From NCBI GenBank assembly GCA_012845835.1, contig JABAKD010000030.1, forward strand, positions 11,415,715 to 11,479,714: a DNA stretch of 64,000 nucleotides, in the 5' to 3' direction. The translations under genes and the position numbers were made by a program. Positions within the stretch are counted from its first letter, which is position 1. The number at the start of each line of letters is the position of its first letter. The notes under the pieces were generated by a model. The model searched no databases, was not told the origin of the DNA, and was given only the letters and a program-made list of their open reading frames with translations. Positions 44,321 to 54,600 of this stretch are shown in pieces. Origin of the DNA: Undaria pinnatifida (lineage: Eukaryota > Sar > Phaeophyceae > Laminariales > Alariaceae).

Positions 44321-45059
44321 TCCGGAGGCGTGCGTGTCGTCTGTTGCGAAGACGACGGCGCAGCGTTTGGACCAATGGAAGGCAGTATTGGGGCAATACG
44401 ACTATACCATTGTGCACATCGCCGGAGATCGTAACTGCTGGGGGGATTTGCTCTCGCGGTGGGTGACTGTCCCTTCGGTGAGTGTTTGCGCTACAGCGGT
44501 GTATGCTGCTAGCGCGCCCGATGAAACTATTCCATCCAAGCAGGTGATCCGGGACGCGCAGCAAGCGTCGCGGGCAAACCTGGGCACGCTCGCATCGGGG
44601 GCTACGTCATTCATGACGAACGTTGGTCAAGTGAGCTTGGATACCAAGGGGCTTTTTCGGCTCCCGGTTAATGGGCGCGCGGTGTTGTAGATTTCGGGAG
44701 GAGCTACGCAGCTTCAGGTACGGTTAATGGTTTGTGCTCACATGAAGGAGGCTGGCCATCGGGGTGCCGTGGCTACTTTGCACCGGCTGTCGGAATACCG
44801 CTGTTGGTTTTGCATGGAGGAGCACGTAGCCGAGTTTGTCAAGCAGTGTCTCCATTGCATGGATTCCAAATCAAAGGAGAAAGTGCCACGTCCGCTTGGG
44901 GAGACGGTGCACGACACCAGGCCGGGTGAAGTTGTCCACTTCGACTATCTCCAAGTTGGAGCGAGCGGGCCATTGGGAGACGATGGCCTGGATGAGGACG
45001 AGGGGTTACCGATGCATACTCGTCATGATGGACGATATGAGCAATTGGGTATGGTTTGA
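44304..45059 (+). pseudogene. Gypsy RNase H end and integrase zinc-binding region
   Basis: Begins with the rest of RNase H (AQRLDQWKAVLGQYDYTIVH, IAGDRNCWGDLLSRW). After a TAG at 44688-44690 it continues into the integrase HHCC module: HMKEAGH at 44739 onward and CLHC at 44847-44858. The first catalytic Asp follows in VVHFDYLQVG. The frame is lost around 44960-45000 and the core continues in another frame. Confidence 0.88.
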
Positions 45060-45639
45060 GCCCACGGAAGCATGCACTGCCCGTTTGACAGCGCAGCATC
45101 TCCTGACCTGGTGTAAGATTATTGGGGTTCCGGAGGTGTCGGTGAGTGGCACTGCTTCCCATTTCAAGAATCAAATGATGGCTGCGTTAGAGAAGTCTCT
45201 TGGTGTTGACAGGAGGTTTTCAGTTGCGAATTCGCCTTGGTCTAATGGTACATGCGAACGGACGATGCGTGAGGTGGTGCGTACTTTGAAGGCCATGATT
45301 CATGAAAAGCGGCGGGCCGCCCACGATTGGGTAGAGTTTGTACCGGCGGTTCAGTGGGCCTTTTACACTGCGTTTCGCGAAAGGTACGGCTCTAGCCCGT
45401 ATCATGTCATGTCCGGTAGAGCGCCTCGCGTAGCGTTGTCCACGTTGGCGTCGTCGACCGGACAGGATTGGCAGGTGGACGTGCTGGACGAGAAGGCTCT
45501 TCGGGCGAAGGTGCAGAGCGTGGTTGCGGCGCAGAGTCAGCTGCACAAAGAGGTCTTGAATAAGATGCAGGCGAATTGTGGTAAGCAGCGTGTGGCCGCG
45601 AGTCGGGGAAGTTTGCCGAATTTTTTTGTTGGTGATTAG
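44960..45639 (+). pseudogene. Gypsy integrase core, second catalytic Asp lost
   Basis: Landmarks: LVMMDDMSNWVWFEPTE, then the second active-site segment reads VSGTASHFKN, with Gly (45148-45150) where the catalytic Asp is expected, and NSPWSNGTCERTMRE with the catalytic Glu. The C-terminal part (WVEFVPAVQWAFYTAF, YGSSPYHVMSGRAP) fits Ty3/gypsy integrases. A TAG at 45637-45639 ends it in mid-protein. Catalysis is abolished independently of the stops. Confidence 0.88.
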
Positions 45640-45996
45640 GTCTTGGTAGCTCGGGTGCGGCCTAGTGGCTCGACGCCAAAATTGCTGATGACGTGAACAG
45701 GGCCGTGGCGTGTGCTGGTCGCTCAACGATCGCATGTGTATGGCGTGCAGAATATTGTATCTAGGAAAGTCCGAGACGTTCATGTTGCCCGGATGCGTTT
45801 TTATTCGGATGCTGCTCTCGAGATCACTGCCGAGTTGAAAGAGGTTTTTCAACATGCTTTCACGCAAGGAGAGTGTGAGGTGGCAGCAATCGTGGACTTG
45901 GTGATTGTAGAGGAAGGGTCTGGCTTTGAGGTAGAAGTAGAGTTGGCTGGATTTGACACTGAAGAGAATACGTGGGAGGACCTAGCGAAGATATGA
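45640..45996 (+). pseudogene. Gypsy integrase GPY/F-type module and chromodomain-like tail
   Basis: Same frame as the core. TGPWRVLVAQ (GPW at 45700-45708) matches the GPY/F module. The last 40 residues (VAAIVDLVIVEEGSGFEVEV then LAGFDTEENTWEDLAKI) have the chromodomain pattern of a beta strand, G, aromatic/acidic residues and ENTWE. Chromovirus integrases use this to target heterochromatin. A TGA at 45694-45696 interrupts it. The product would end at 45996. Confidence 0.8.
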
Positions 45997-46608
45997 GGCG
46001 CGGCTCCTCAATTTGTGAAGTCGGAATTGCGTAAGTTTTGAAACGGGGAATGAGGACAAAGCTGAAGCGGCAATGTGGTATTACGCCGTAATTTCTCTGC
46101 GGTGTTCGCATGACTTGAGCGAGAATCGTCCTGGAAAGTTCTTACGGTATTATTTTGCTGAGTGCATGAGTTTTTGGTATAACTGTGGATGAAAGCGGAT
46201 GATACTATTAATATTCGTGTAGTCGTAAAAGGGTTCTTACGATGTTTATATCTCGGTCGGCGGGTCTTTATTTGGGTTTCCGTTTGGCCTGCCACTTATA
46301 CAAGTATGTTTTTTGGAGTTTGCGTGTGAAAGCATATACGAATCAATGTACCTGGTAGTATTTATCGGTTATATATTGCTATGTTATAATGCATGACTTG
46401 TGCCTGGTGATCGTGTGTGCATGTCTTTGTGAAGTATTGCAATGTTTCATGACTCGTAATCATTGGGTATGGTATCTAGATGTATGTGGTCGTTTATCAT
46501 TCAAAAACGACATGTATGTTGTCTTTGATGTTTTTGTGTAGCTGGTGCTCACTTTGATCAAAGCTTGTTCATGAACTACTTTGAGTAGGAACGCGCTTTT
46601 GGGGGCAT
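45997..46608 (+). other. Gypsy 3' non-coding interior
   Basis: T/G-rich DNA between pol and the 3' LTR. The last bases before the LTR (TTTTGGGGGCAT) are a weak polypurine-like tract. No further gene, such as an envelope, is visible. Confidence 0.6.
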
Positions 46609-47237
46609 TGTGGACAGTGGAGCACCAGAGAGTGTGTAGTGTTGGTGGTAAGGCATGACAGTTGATTTTCTTGGTGGTGATTGACTGTTGAGGATCTGAT
46701 GTGGTGTGTGAACGTTATTCAGATCCGAAGAGAGTAGGGGGTGCTACTTATCCTCTCCTGGATTTTTTTTTTCCCACACTTTTACTTTCCAGCTTCTGGA
46801 CAAGCCGTGGTCACAGGTGTCGACCCTTCCCCCCGGTTTTTGCCTTCAATTTTTATCGCGCATAGGGTTCAGCAATCCCACTGCTCGTCGATTTTTCATC
46901 GAGTGTTGCTAACTCACGCTGTCGCGCTTTCCACAAGTCAATTTGTGCACAAGAAAAAGTCTCACCGAATTTATACAAGTATGCACTCGGCGGGGCTCGA
47001 ACTCACGAAACTGACCTATACCGGGCTCGAGGATAACCTGATACGCCACCGGGGCGACTGGATTATGATATGGAGATTCGGGGATGAAGTTAAGATCGCT
47101 TGTTTTCGTGTGTTCACAGCTAATTCGACAACTTCTCTCTCCTTTCCTAGCACCTGAATGGTGCCGACCAGCCCCCCTCAGGCCAAGGGGGGATTCTTTC
47201 TGGTCAGTAGACCTTGCCTAGCTTAGGCGTGTCTACA
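46609..47237 (+). mobile_element. 3' LTR of the gypsy element, interrupted by a SINE
   Basis: Starts TGTGGACAGTGG and ends GTGTCTACA. It aligns along its whole length with 40491-40814, except for a 300-bp block (SINE plus duplicated CTGGATT). Without the insert it is about 329 bp. Confidence 0.93.
46765..47057 (-). mobile_element. tRNA-derived SINE, copy 1 (293 bp)
   Basis: On the minus strand the element begins with a tRNA-like head: A-box TGGCGTATCAGG (47037-47048) and B-box GAGTTCGAGCCC (46993-47004). A ~200-bp tRNA-unrelated body follows, ending in a run of A (T run 46763-46772 on plus). CTGGATT flanks it on both sides (46758-46764, 47058-47064) and occurs once in the other LTR, proving insertion. 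A second copy lies at 61211-61515. Boxes A and B act as an internal RNA polymerase III promoter; the head pairs poorly, so the parental tRNA is not identified. Confidence 0.88.
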
Positions 47238-47522
47238 GAAGGCATTATCGACAACCACCACCGACGCGATAAATCGTGAACCTCAACAAGTGGCGACCGG
47301 GGCAATAGCCGCGATCACAGCTACTGTTCTGTAACAGATCATACCATAGCGTACCCCGGCTGTGGCGCCTCAAAAAAATAACGGCGGTCGCAAGCGCAAT
47401 TTTTCCACCAGCTCGATACGCTAAGTACCATGACAAAGAAGCGAAGCTACCAAAAACACAGAGGATAGTTCAAGACTTCGATGATAGCTGCATCGCCGTC
47501 GCTATTCCGTGCGTGGCGTTTT
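47238..47522 (+). repeat. 422-bp duplication, copy B, right part
   Basis: Continues from 40490 across the gypsy element: GCATTATCGACAACCACCAC through CGCCGTCGCTATTCCGTGCG, collinear with copy A. Together with 40374-40490 it rebuilds one unit. Confidence 0.85.
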
Positions 47523-47843
47523 AGGGCTTCCTCCGCCCACCCTGGAGAGAGTCGAATGATAGCTTCCTAGGCTGCGCCGCCAAACAAAACAGAGGCATGC
47601 AGCGGCGCGCACGCGACCATTCACGCCGCTCTCATCTGCAATCAATCGTGGTTGTCAGCCGGCTGCTGCGCGAGACCTGAATTATTCCGATCAGAAAAAA
47701 AAACATTGACAATACGCAATACGTGGTTTACCGATAGGAGGCAAATTCGTATGTTTCCACCAAATCGAATCGATTTCGATGCGTAAAAAAAGGAATACTT
47801 TCGATTAAAAAGTGTCCTTCGCTAATTGTTGTTGTTGGTCTCA
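47523..47843. other. No gene recognised
   Basis: Short unassigned spacer with several A runs. Nothing supportable. Confidence 0.5.
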
Positions 47844-48262
47844 CACTAACTCGCATAATCAAGTCCGTGGTCACAGGACAGACTCCAATCACTCTGGGGC
47901 ATTGGGCTCATAGAGGGTATCGAGTGCATCATCAATGGCACTGGGGAGAGAACGCAACATGGCGAAGAAGTCAGGGCGGTCTCACGCTATCTTGTGACGG
48001 CCATTGGAAGGCCAATAAATTTCAAGACGATGATGGCCAGACCCAGACTTCTGCCTCTTGGGCATGACGCCCCCCCTTCCCCTGTCCCCCTTCCGCTCTT
48101 CCCCCTTCCGCTCTTCCCCCCTCCCCCCCCTCCCCCCCCGCCCCATCCCCCCCTCCCCCCCCTCCCCCCTCCCCCCCCCCCCTCCCCCGTCCCCCCTCCC
48201 CCCGTCCCCCCTCTCCCCCTCCCCCCCTCCCCCCTCCCCCTTCCCCCTTCCCCCCCTCCCCC
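47844..48262 (-). mobile_element. 5'-truncated LINE copy (3' end only, minus strand)
   Basis: Read on the minus strand it matches the last ~100 bp of the LINE frame and the 3' UTR at 53.87-54.04 kb and 54.53-54.60 kb: GGGCATGACG next to a G-rich tract, CATCATCGTCTTGAAATTTA, CTTCGCCATGTTGCGTTCTC, CCTCTATGAGCCCAATGCC, then GTCCGTGGTC-type sequence and an (AAC)n-like end. The C-rich tract 48068-48262 is the LINE's G-rich coding segment, expanded. Truncation at the 5' side is typical of LINE insertion. The ~487-bp block at 54044-54530 is absent here. Confidence 0.85.
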
Positions 48263-48284
48263 TTACGCGAACAGACAGAGCTGT

Positions 48285-49990
48285 TGATTACAACTGGACA
48301 GCGGTCGCTCACTGGACCAGACAATTCGTGATTTCGTGATTCTCGAGTTCATCGTTAGACGACGAATCGGGGAATTAGCGAGAGCAAGAAGCAACATCGA
48401 AGGCGAAGCGCTTCATACGAGACACAGGAAGCGCGCGCGGAAGCGTCGACAACGGGCCTCGCCTTGACCGGTATGATATTACGTGCAGACACGGGTTGTC
48501 ATTTGTCTCCTCAATCCCCGATACTGGTGGGCCGAGAGTGTGTGTGTGCTTTTGGAAACGGTTCGAGCGAGTTGTGTTGCTTGTGCAAAAACCAACAGAA
48601 ACAAAAGCGGCGAAATCAAAACAAATTCAACATACTGATCAAGCACATGTGTATCACAGATCGCGGCAACGAGATATCATCGGACTCTCCCCCGATCGAG
48701 GCACTGCTACGATGATGCTGGAAATGGTGAAAGGGATCGTGTCTGGTCGTACTCTCGGCGGTCTTGGCGTGGGTACACAACGATATTTCGAGTACATATG
48801 GCATATCGTATCACATTGCCGCAGTTCATCAGGTGAAAAACAAAAAATCTTTGGTGCCAACAATTTACTTGTTTGTTTCGTACATATTTTGCGTTTGACC
48901 ACAAGGACCCGCAGAAAACTGCGTTGGATTGCTGTTGGTTGAAACGTACATGGTGTGTTTGCACACAGGGACCCGCAAACAAACGCGTTGGATTACCGTT
49001 GGTTGCAACGTCAGCGGTATTATCGAAATTCGATCACATGTAGCAGCAAGGAAAAAAAATTACAGCAGCAGGCGGTTGGTGTGTCAACTGAATATGGCTT
49101 CACGTCGCGTTGGGCGCAGACTAATTCATATATTCTATAAGGTGACCGCAAAAATCCAAAATCTGCCATTAAGTCAGTCGTGATATCATACTGCTGTTGG
49201 GTGAGTCGTGATGTCATAATGTACCTATTATTGCAATGCAGTTCATACGTTGCGGCAAGGCGTCGCAAAAACATTCCACGTGTAAGATATCGCTCATCCC
49301 GAGCAACTGAAAAATTCTTGCTGGTACCTATCTAAAATCTTCGCGATGGGGTGCAGATTAAAATTTCAGATCGACTTGTACATGCACGATATGTTAGATC
49401 TAGCTCAAAATTCCCCACCTAGAGCAAAAATACCAGCTGAAAAATATCAACACCAACCATTACAGTGGAGAAAAACGAATGAATTAAATACTGCAAGTAC
49501 AACAGAAAACAAACAAATAAATAAATAACAGGCCCCTCCCATTAGGCGAAAAAACTCACCCACATAGTATATACTGCTCGTACAAGTTCCAACGACGCAG
49601 CTTGCGAAGATGAGTATCGACCGTAAATTCATCGAAGTCACAGCCGACGTCCTTAGAATAATTTTATTAAATAGTTTACGACGGTGCGCAATTAATTGGG
49701 GCAAAAACCCCCAGAAAACTGTTCATACAATATTCAAAGTTGCTTTATGAAAGTTGTATTTGTATAAAAAAGGTGGACAGGAACATGTACAGAAGTGGTA
49801 GAAGCTGAAGCGAGAGCAGAGGGCTCCAAAAACAGAAAAAAAGGCTTTTTATGCTTAGTCCATACAGCAGCAAAAAAAGCATCCTGCGAACGGCAGAAGA
49901 AACAGCCAAAAAAACGAAAAAGAGGCAGGCAATTTTGAAGATGGCAACTTTAAACGGCCAAACATTGACAAATAATATCATACATTAGAC
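48285..49990. other. No gene recognised; short duplicated block near 48.9-49.0 kb
   Basis: Two tandem segments (about 48898-48952 and 48966-49018) share GGACCCGCARA, GCGTTGGATT and GTTGGTTGMAACGT. A frame of about 148 codons (48496-48942) is not recognisable. A- and T-rich sequence fills 49400-49990. Confidence 0.45.
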
Positions 49991-50512
49991 ATATTCAAGC
50001 CTCGAGCCTAGTTAGGTGCTAACTAGTTCCAACAATACGCTTTCCCCTCTCGGCTGCTCCCCGGGGTGGTTCTCGGGCCTGAGGCTTCCCCAAAACGTGC
50101 CAGAGCCCCTGAGGGGTTGTGTGGCGTCGACCTTACTCGTGCGCTGAACTAGCGCTCGGGTAAGGCCGGGCCGGCGGTGACAGGCAGCGACAAGGCAAAA
50201 AAGTTCCTCGCGGAATTTTTTAACGAAGCAGCCTGGCCTGCGGACGCAGTGTCGCATCACCGCCGCGGAAAGCGTGGGGTGCGTATCGAACAGAGAAGAG
50301 AGGATCAAACCCACGTGAGTAAACACCAAAGTCGGGAAGGAGATGGACGTGGCGTGTCGGGACTGCTGCCCCCTTCACGTTGGCACTTAGGCAAGAACCG
50401 GGCTGGGCGAAGGGAGACGGAGAGGGGGAAATATTCTGTCTGGGAAAAATGGAGGGTGGAATGGAGGAAATCGGAGGCTCGGAAAAAGAGGAGGAGATGC
50501 AGGAGGATTTGA
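49991..50512 (+). other. Probable LINE 5' region
   Basis: GC-rich stretch before the endonuclease frame, which is open only from 50513. No ORF1 with a recognisable nucleic-acid-binding domain is seen; a charged frame at 50177-50512 is not convincing. Confidence 0.35.
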
Positions 50513-53500
50513 AGAGCTGCTCACAAAATTCGCACAGATGCAAGGGCTAGGTCGAGAACAGGGGAACTCGTCGTGGGTACGCACAACGTTCACACACTTG
50601 CTTTTAAGGGCACGAACGGCATAGGCCACGCCGAGGTGATACTGAAGACTTGCGAGGACAAAGGTTGTGATGTCATAGGATAGCAGGTGATGCGCAATGG
50701 CCAAAGTGCTTTTACGGCGGCGGGGTTTGTTGTGTTTTGCTCAGGAGCAGACGGAGGAAAGTACGAAAAGAAGGGGAACCACGGGGTAGGCTTAGCTCTT
50801 AGAGAGTCTGTCGTGGCAGGGATGGATAAGGGCGACGTCGCGGTTGAGTGCATCAGTGCGAGATTGATGGAGGTTCGCATCCAACTTAAAGGGAAATCTA
50901 ACGGTGTGTCTTTCATTGTAGGCTATGCTCCCACTCTCGACAAGAGCACCAGCGAAAAGGATTACTTTTGGAGTTCACTTGACGAGGTGGTCAAGGGGGT
51001 ACCCAGTGGGGACAACCTCCTTGTCCTGGTGGACGCAAATGCTCGTACAGGCTTGAGAGGGATCGGGTGGACCGACAGCAAGGTATTGGGTGCATACGGA
51101 CGTGATGAGCTGAGCGACAACGGAGAGCGACTATTGACTCACGCAACTGATAACAAGCTCGCCCTCCTCAACACGTACTATGCTACTCCTGCTAGTGGTA
51201 TATCGTACACGTTACAGAGCCCTAACCGAGGAAAGGACCAGTACAGGCTAGACTACATACTGACACGGCAAGTGGATAGACGAATGGTACGTAATGTCAC
51301 TGTGCGGACCCCACCCAGGGAGAACGCTGAGTCGGACCACAACCTCGTTAACGTGAATATTCGCCTTTTGGGCCGCATCGCACCAAATCGTCCAAAGAGA
51401 GTTTTCAAAAATCGGCAAGCTACTATTGATCTACCAAGTTTAATGGCGGACCTGCATCTCCGGGTGAATTTGCAAAACGCGATAGCAGCCAAGCTTGCCT
51501 CTCCGACACCCGGTACTAATGCCGGAAGCGTTGATGACATGGCCTCATTACTGACCGAGACGCAACTGTCAAATGCAGCCGACATAGCGCCTCCTATTCG
51601 GCGCAAACAAGTACCGAGGGGCTGGTGTGCGACCGAGGCGACGAAAGCGGAGTTGCACGCACGATGGCAGGATAGGGAAGACGCGAGGAAACAGGTTCGT
51701 TCTGCTCCAAACGATCGTGGTCTACGGCAAGCCTTGAAGGCGACCACCAAACAGCCAAAACGTACGCGGGCGGAAGCTGTTCAGAGGTTCTTCGAAGATT
51801 ACGTTAGCCAACCCGAAGGGCGTATCCGAGAAGGTGATCAATTCGGATTCTACAAACACCTCAAAGGGATGAATGTGGAAGGGAAGAGGACGTTTAACTC
51901 GCAGTACATCAAAGACGAGGAAGGTCGATTGCTGCGGGATAATGCCCTCATCCACGAGCAGTGGATGAGGTGGTTTCACAAACTGCTTAACACCAAGTCG
52001 CCGGCCCTTGATCCGAGCATTGTGGACGAGCTCAAGCAGTGGTCCCCATGCAGACCACTGGACGATGTCCCGTCTAGGTACGAAGTAGAGGAGGCGATCC
52101 GTGCGTTGGCGAACCGAAAGGCGGTAGGGCCCGATGGTCTCCCGGCCGAGCTATTGAAGGTTTTGGCCGACGAAGGAGAAAACACCCTCGGAAAGTTCCA
52201 CGATATCATCGTCGCTGTGTGGAGGGGAGGTGGCGTACCGCAACAATGGGAAGATGCAACGTTCAAGGTGCTTCACAAGAAGAAAGATCGGACTGAGTGT
52301 GGCAATTATCGTGGTATCTCCCTCGTGGCTCACGACGGCAAAGTACTCCTCAAAGTAATCGCGGGTCGCCTGAGTGACTATTGCGAACGCGAGAACATTC
52401 TGCCGGAGGAACAGTGTGGGTTCAGACCCCAACGCTCGACGGTTGACCTGATGTTCGTAGATCGACGACTGCAGGAACTGGCGCGGAAGGACACACCCTT
52501 GCACTTGTGCTTTATCGACCTCACCAAAGCATACGACTCCGTCGACCGAACCCTTCTGTGGGATGTCCTTGCTCGTTTTGGCGTGCAACCGAGAATGCTC
52601 GCCGCCATCCGCAAATTCCACGACGGCATGCAAGCATGCGTGCGGCTGGATGATGGAGAGTGCTCGGATAAGTTCGACGTGGGGCAAGGTCTCAGGCAAG
52701 AATGCGTGCTCGCGCCACTGCTGTTCAACATGTTTTTCACGGCGATACTGCGTGTGGCCGAGAAACGCTTCCTCGCTGATGCAGCCATCACGGACAATAT
52801 GGTTCAGATCCAACGAAAGGAGGAAGGCGAGAAGAAGGGCACTTCACGCACAGGCAAAGTCGACGGACGGAGGGGGAAGGAGGGTGATGAGGTGCAGAGA
52901 TTGCGGGGTATGCTGTACGCGGACGATGCGGGCATCGTATCGCGATCATCAGAAGGGCTGGAGAGGATGATGACGGTGATCGTGACTGCGTGCTCGTCGT
53001 TCGGGCTGACGGTATCCGAGGCAAAAACAGAGATAATGTGCTAGGAAACCAAAGGCGGGGGGAAGGTGTCCTTCACAATCAATGCAGCCGGCCAGGTATA
53101 CAAACAAACAATCGAGTTTGTGTACTCGGGCGGGGCTATCACCGCAGACAGAGACCTTGGTATTGAAATAACGCGGCGTCTCCAGAGGACCTGGGCGTGC
53201 TTCCAGCGGTACAAGATGGAAATCTATGATCGCCCGGGTGTGCGCTTACGGTTGAAGGTGCGGTTGCTGAAAGCTGAGGTGGTCGAGACACTTCTTTACG
53301 GTTGCATGACGTGGAGCCCGAAGAAGCCTGACTATGACAGGCTACGACAGGTTCACCACTCCATGCTCCTCCGATGCCTTGGATGGCGGAAACGAAAGCG
53401 CGACGACCACACCCTATCGTACGCTGACGCGCTTGCCAAGACAGCTTCCGAGAGCGTAGATGCGATAGTGCGCAAACGGAGGATATTATTTGCGGGATTC

Positions 53501-53917
53501 GTACCACGTTTGGGGGAGGAGCGCTTTCCACAGAGGGTGATGTTTGGGGAGCTTATTGGGGGTAAGGGCTACTCAGGGAGGCAAGAGAAAGACTGAATGG
53601 CTCATCTGAAGGAGGATATGTCGGACTTCGGAATGAAATTCGAAGGGTGGCGAAAGGCTGCTCAGAAGGCTGGCAGATGGTTTCGACGACTAGAGGAGGG
53701 AGCCGAGTTGTTCTTGCGGGATTGGCATGAAACGGAGAGGCGCAAAGCCGCAGAGCGACGCGCAAAGGCTGCGGCAGCGCCATCCACCGTCGGCATCTCT
53801 AAGCCGCCAGGCGGAGGGGGAAGGGGGGGAGGGGGGAAGGGGGGAAGGGTGGGGGGGGGGAAGGGGGGACGTCATGCCCAAGAGACTGAAGTCTGGGTTT
53901 GGCCATCATCGTCTTGA
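50513..53917 (+). pseudogene. LINE endonuclease-reverse transcriptase polyprotein
   Basis: A single reading frame of about 1130 codons, cut by TAG 50681-50683, TAG 53042-53044 and TGA 53594-53596. Endonuclease: VGTHNVHTL, then QVM where QET is usual (catalytic Glu lost), LVDANARTG, and AESDHNLVNV with the SDH motif. RT: KAVGPDGLPAELLK, YRGISL, EEQCGFRPQRSTVD, DLTKAYDSVDR, QGLRQECVLAPLLFN (Glu at the usual Gly) and LYADDAGIVS (YADD at 52916-52927). The C-terminal region (VETLLYGCMTW, LRCLGW, FAGFVPRL, EEGAELFLRDWHE) is typical of this LINE type and ends in a Gly-rich tract. The enzyme would nick DNA and copy its own RNA there. Confidence 0.93.
53805..53871 (+). repeat. G-rich tract inside the LINE 3' coding end
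   Basis: A GGGGGA-type run that lengthens to about 195 bp in the truncated copy (48068-48262). It encodes poly-Gly and could form G-quadruplexes. Confidence 0.8.
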
Positions 53918-54043
53918 AAGTTGTGGGCCTTCCAATGGCCGTGACAAGATAGCGTAAGACTGCCGTAACTTCTTCGCCATGTTGCGTTCTCTCCCCAGTG
54001 CCGTTTGATGATGCACTTGATACCCTCTATGAGCCCAATGCCG

Positions 54044-54530
54044 TCTTTAGGCAGTTCCTAGCGTCTGCTAGTATGACATTTTTTTCTCTTTCCCTTTCCT
54101 TGCTTCCTCTTCTTGTCTTGTCTTTTCTTGCTTTTCTTGTCTTTTCTTTTTCTTTCTTTTAATTTTTCGTTTTCTTTTTTCGCTTTCTTCTCTTTTCTTT
54201 CCTTTCCATTCTCTTCTTATTTGTTCTTTGTTTCATTTTTCCAAAAAAACATTGACTTGCGTCTGTCGTGCGTATGCGTAATGATAGATACTACGTGTAA
54301 TATATATACGTGGTAGTCTTTCATGGGTGGCAAGCGGTAGAGTCGGTTTTTTCAGGCGCGATTAATGAGACGTATGCACCAGGTATAGACCTGGCACATC
54401 GTAGACTGACTCCCGATTTCACTTTTATATGTTTCTGGTGGAAGCATGAATTGCATCAGATGTGATATACCAGGTATGCGTGTACCACCTTGGGTTGTTT
54501 GTGTTTTTTCCCTAGGGTATTCCTCAGCTC
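54044..54530 (+). other. 487-bp block present only in the full LINE 3' UTR
   Basis: Between GAGCCCAATGCC and CCAGAGTGACTGG. In the truncated copy those two flanks are directly joined. The block starts GTCTTTAGGC, contains a long TTTTTCTTTCC-type pyrimidine tract (54078-54240) and ends CCTCAGCT. It may be an insertion, or a sequence deleted or spliced from the other copy; no target duplication is evident. Confidence 0.55.
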
Positions 54531-54600
54531 CAGAGTGACTGGAGCCTGTCCTGTGACCACGGACTTGATTATGCGAGTTAATGTGAGAAAAACAACAACA

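Larger units (their letters stand above)
40491..47237 (+). mobile_element. Ty3/gypsy chromovirus-like LTR retrotransposon (complete, inactive)
   Basis: Two LTRs border gag, protease, RT, RNase H, integrase and a chromodomain-like tail, the chromovirus order. The site is inside copy B of a 422-bp repeat, so the empty site is known from copy A. Flanking 5-mers TGAGG (left) and GAAGG (right) fit a diverged 5-bp target duplication. The LTRs differ at roughly 22 positions by eye plus small indels, so the insertion is not recent. Multiple stops, frameshifts and a lost integrase Asp make it dead. A SINE sits in the 3' LTR. Confidence 0.95.
49991..54600 (+). mobile_element. APE-type LINE (non-LTR retrotransposon), near full length, inactive
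   Basis: One long coding region with an apurinic-type endonuclease followed by reverse transcriptase, then a 3' UTR ending GAGAAAAACAACAACAACT. The same 3' end occurs in the truncated copy at 47.84 kb, fixing the right boundary. The left boundary (about 50.0 kb) is approximate. In-frame stops at 50681, 53042 and 53594 and altered active-site residues show it is dead. No LTRs are present. Confidence 0.88.

Noticed and set aside
46993-47057. tRNA gene on the minus strand
   Set aside because: Boxes A and B are present, but the arms do not fold well and the block is part of a SINE proven by its target duplication.
48068-48262. Proline-rich open frames
   Set aside because: They translate the C-rich complement of the LINE's G-rich segment.
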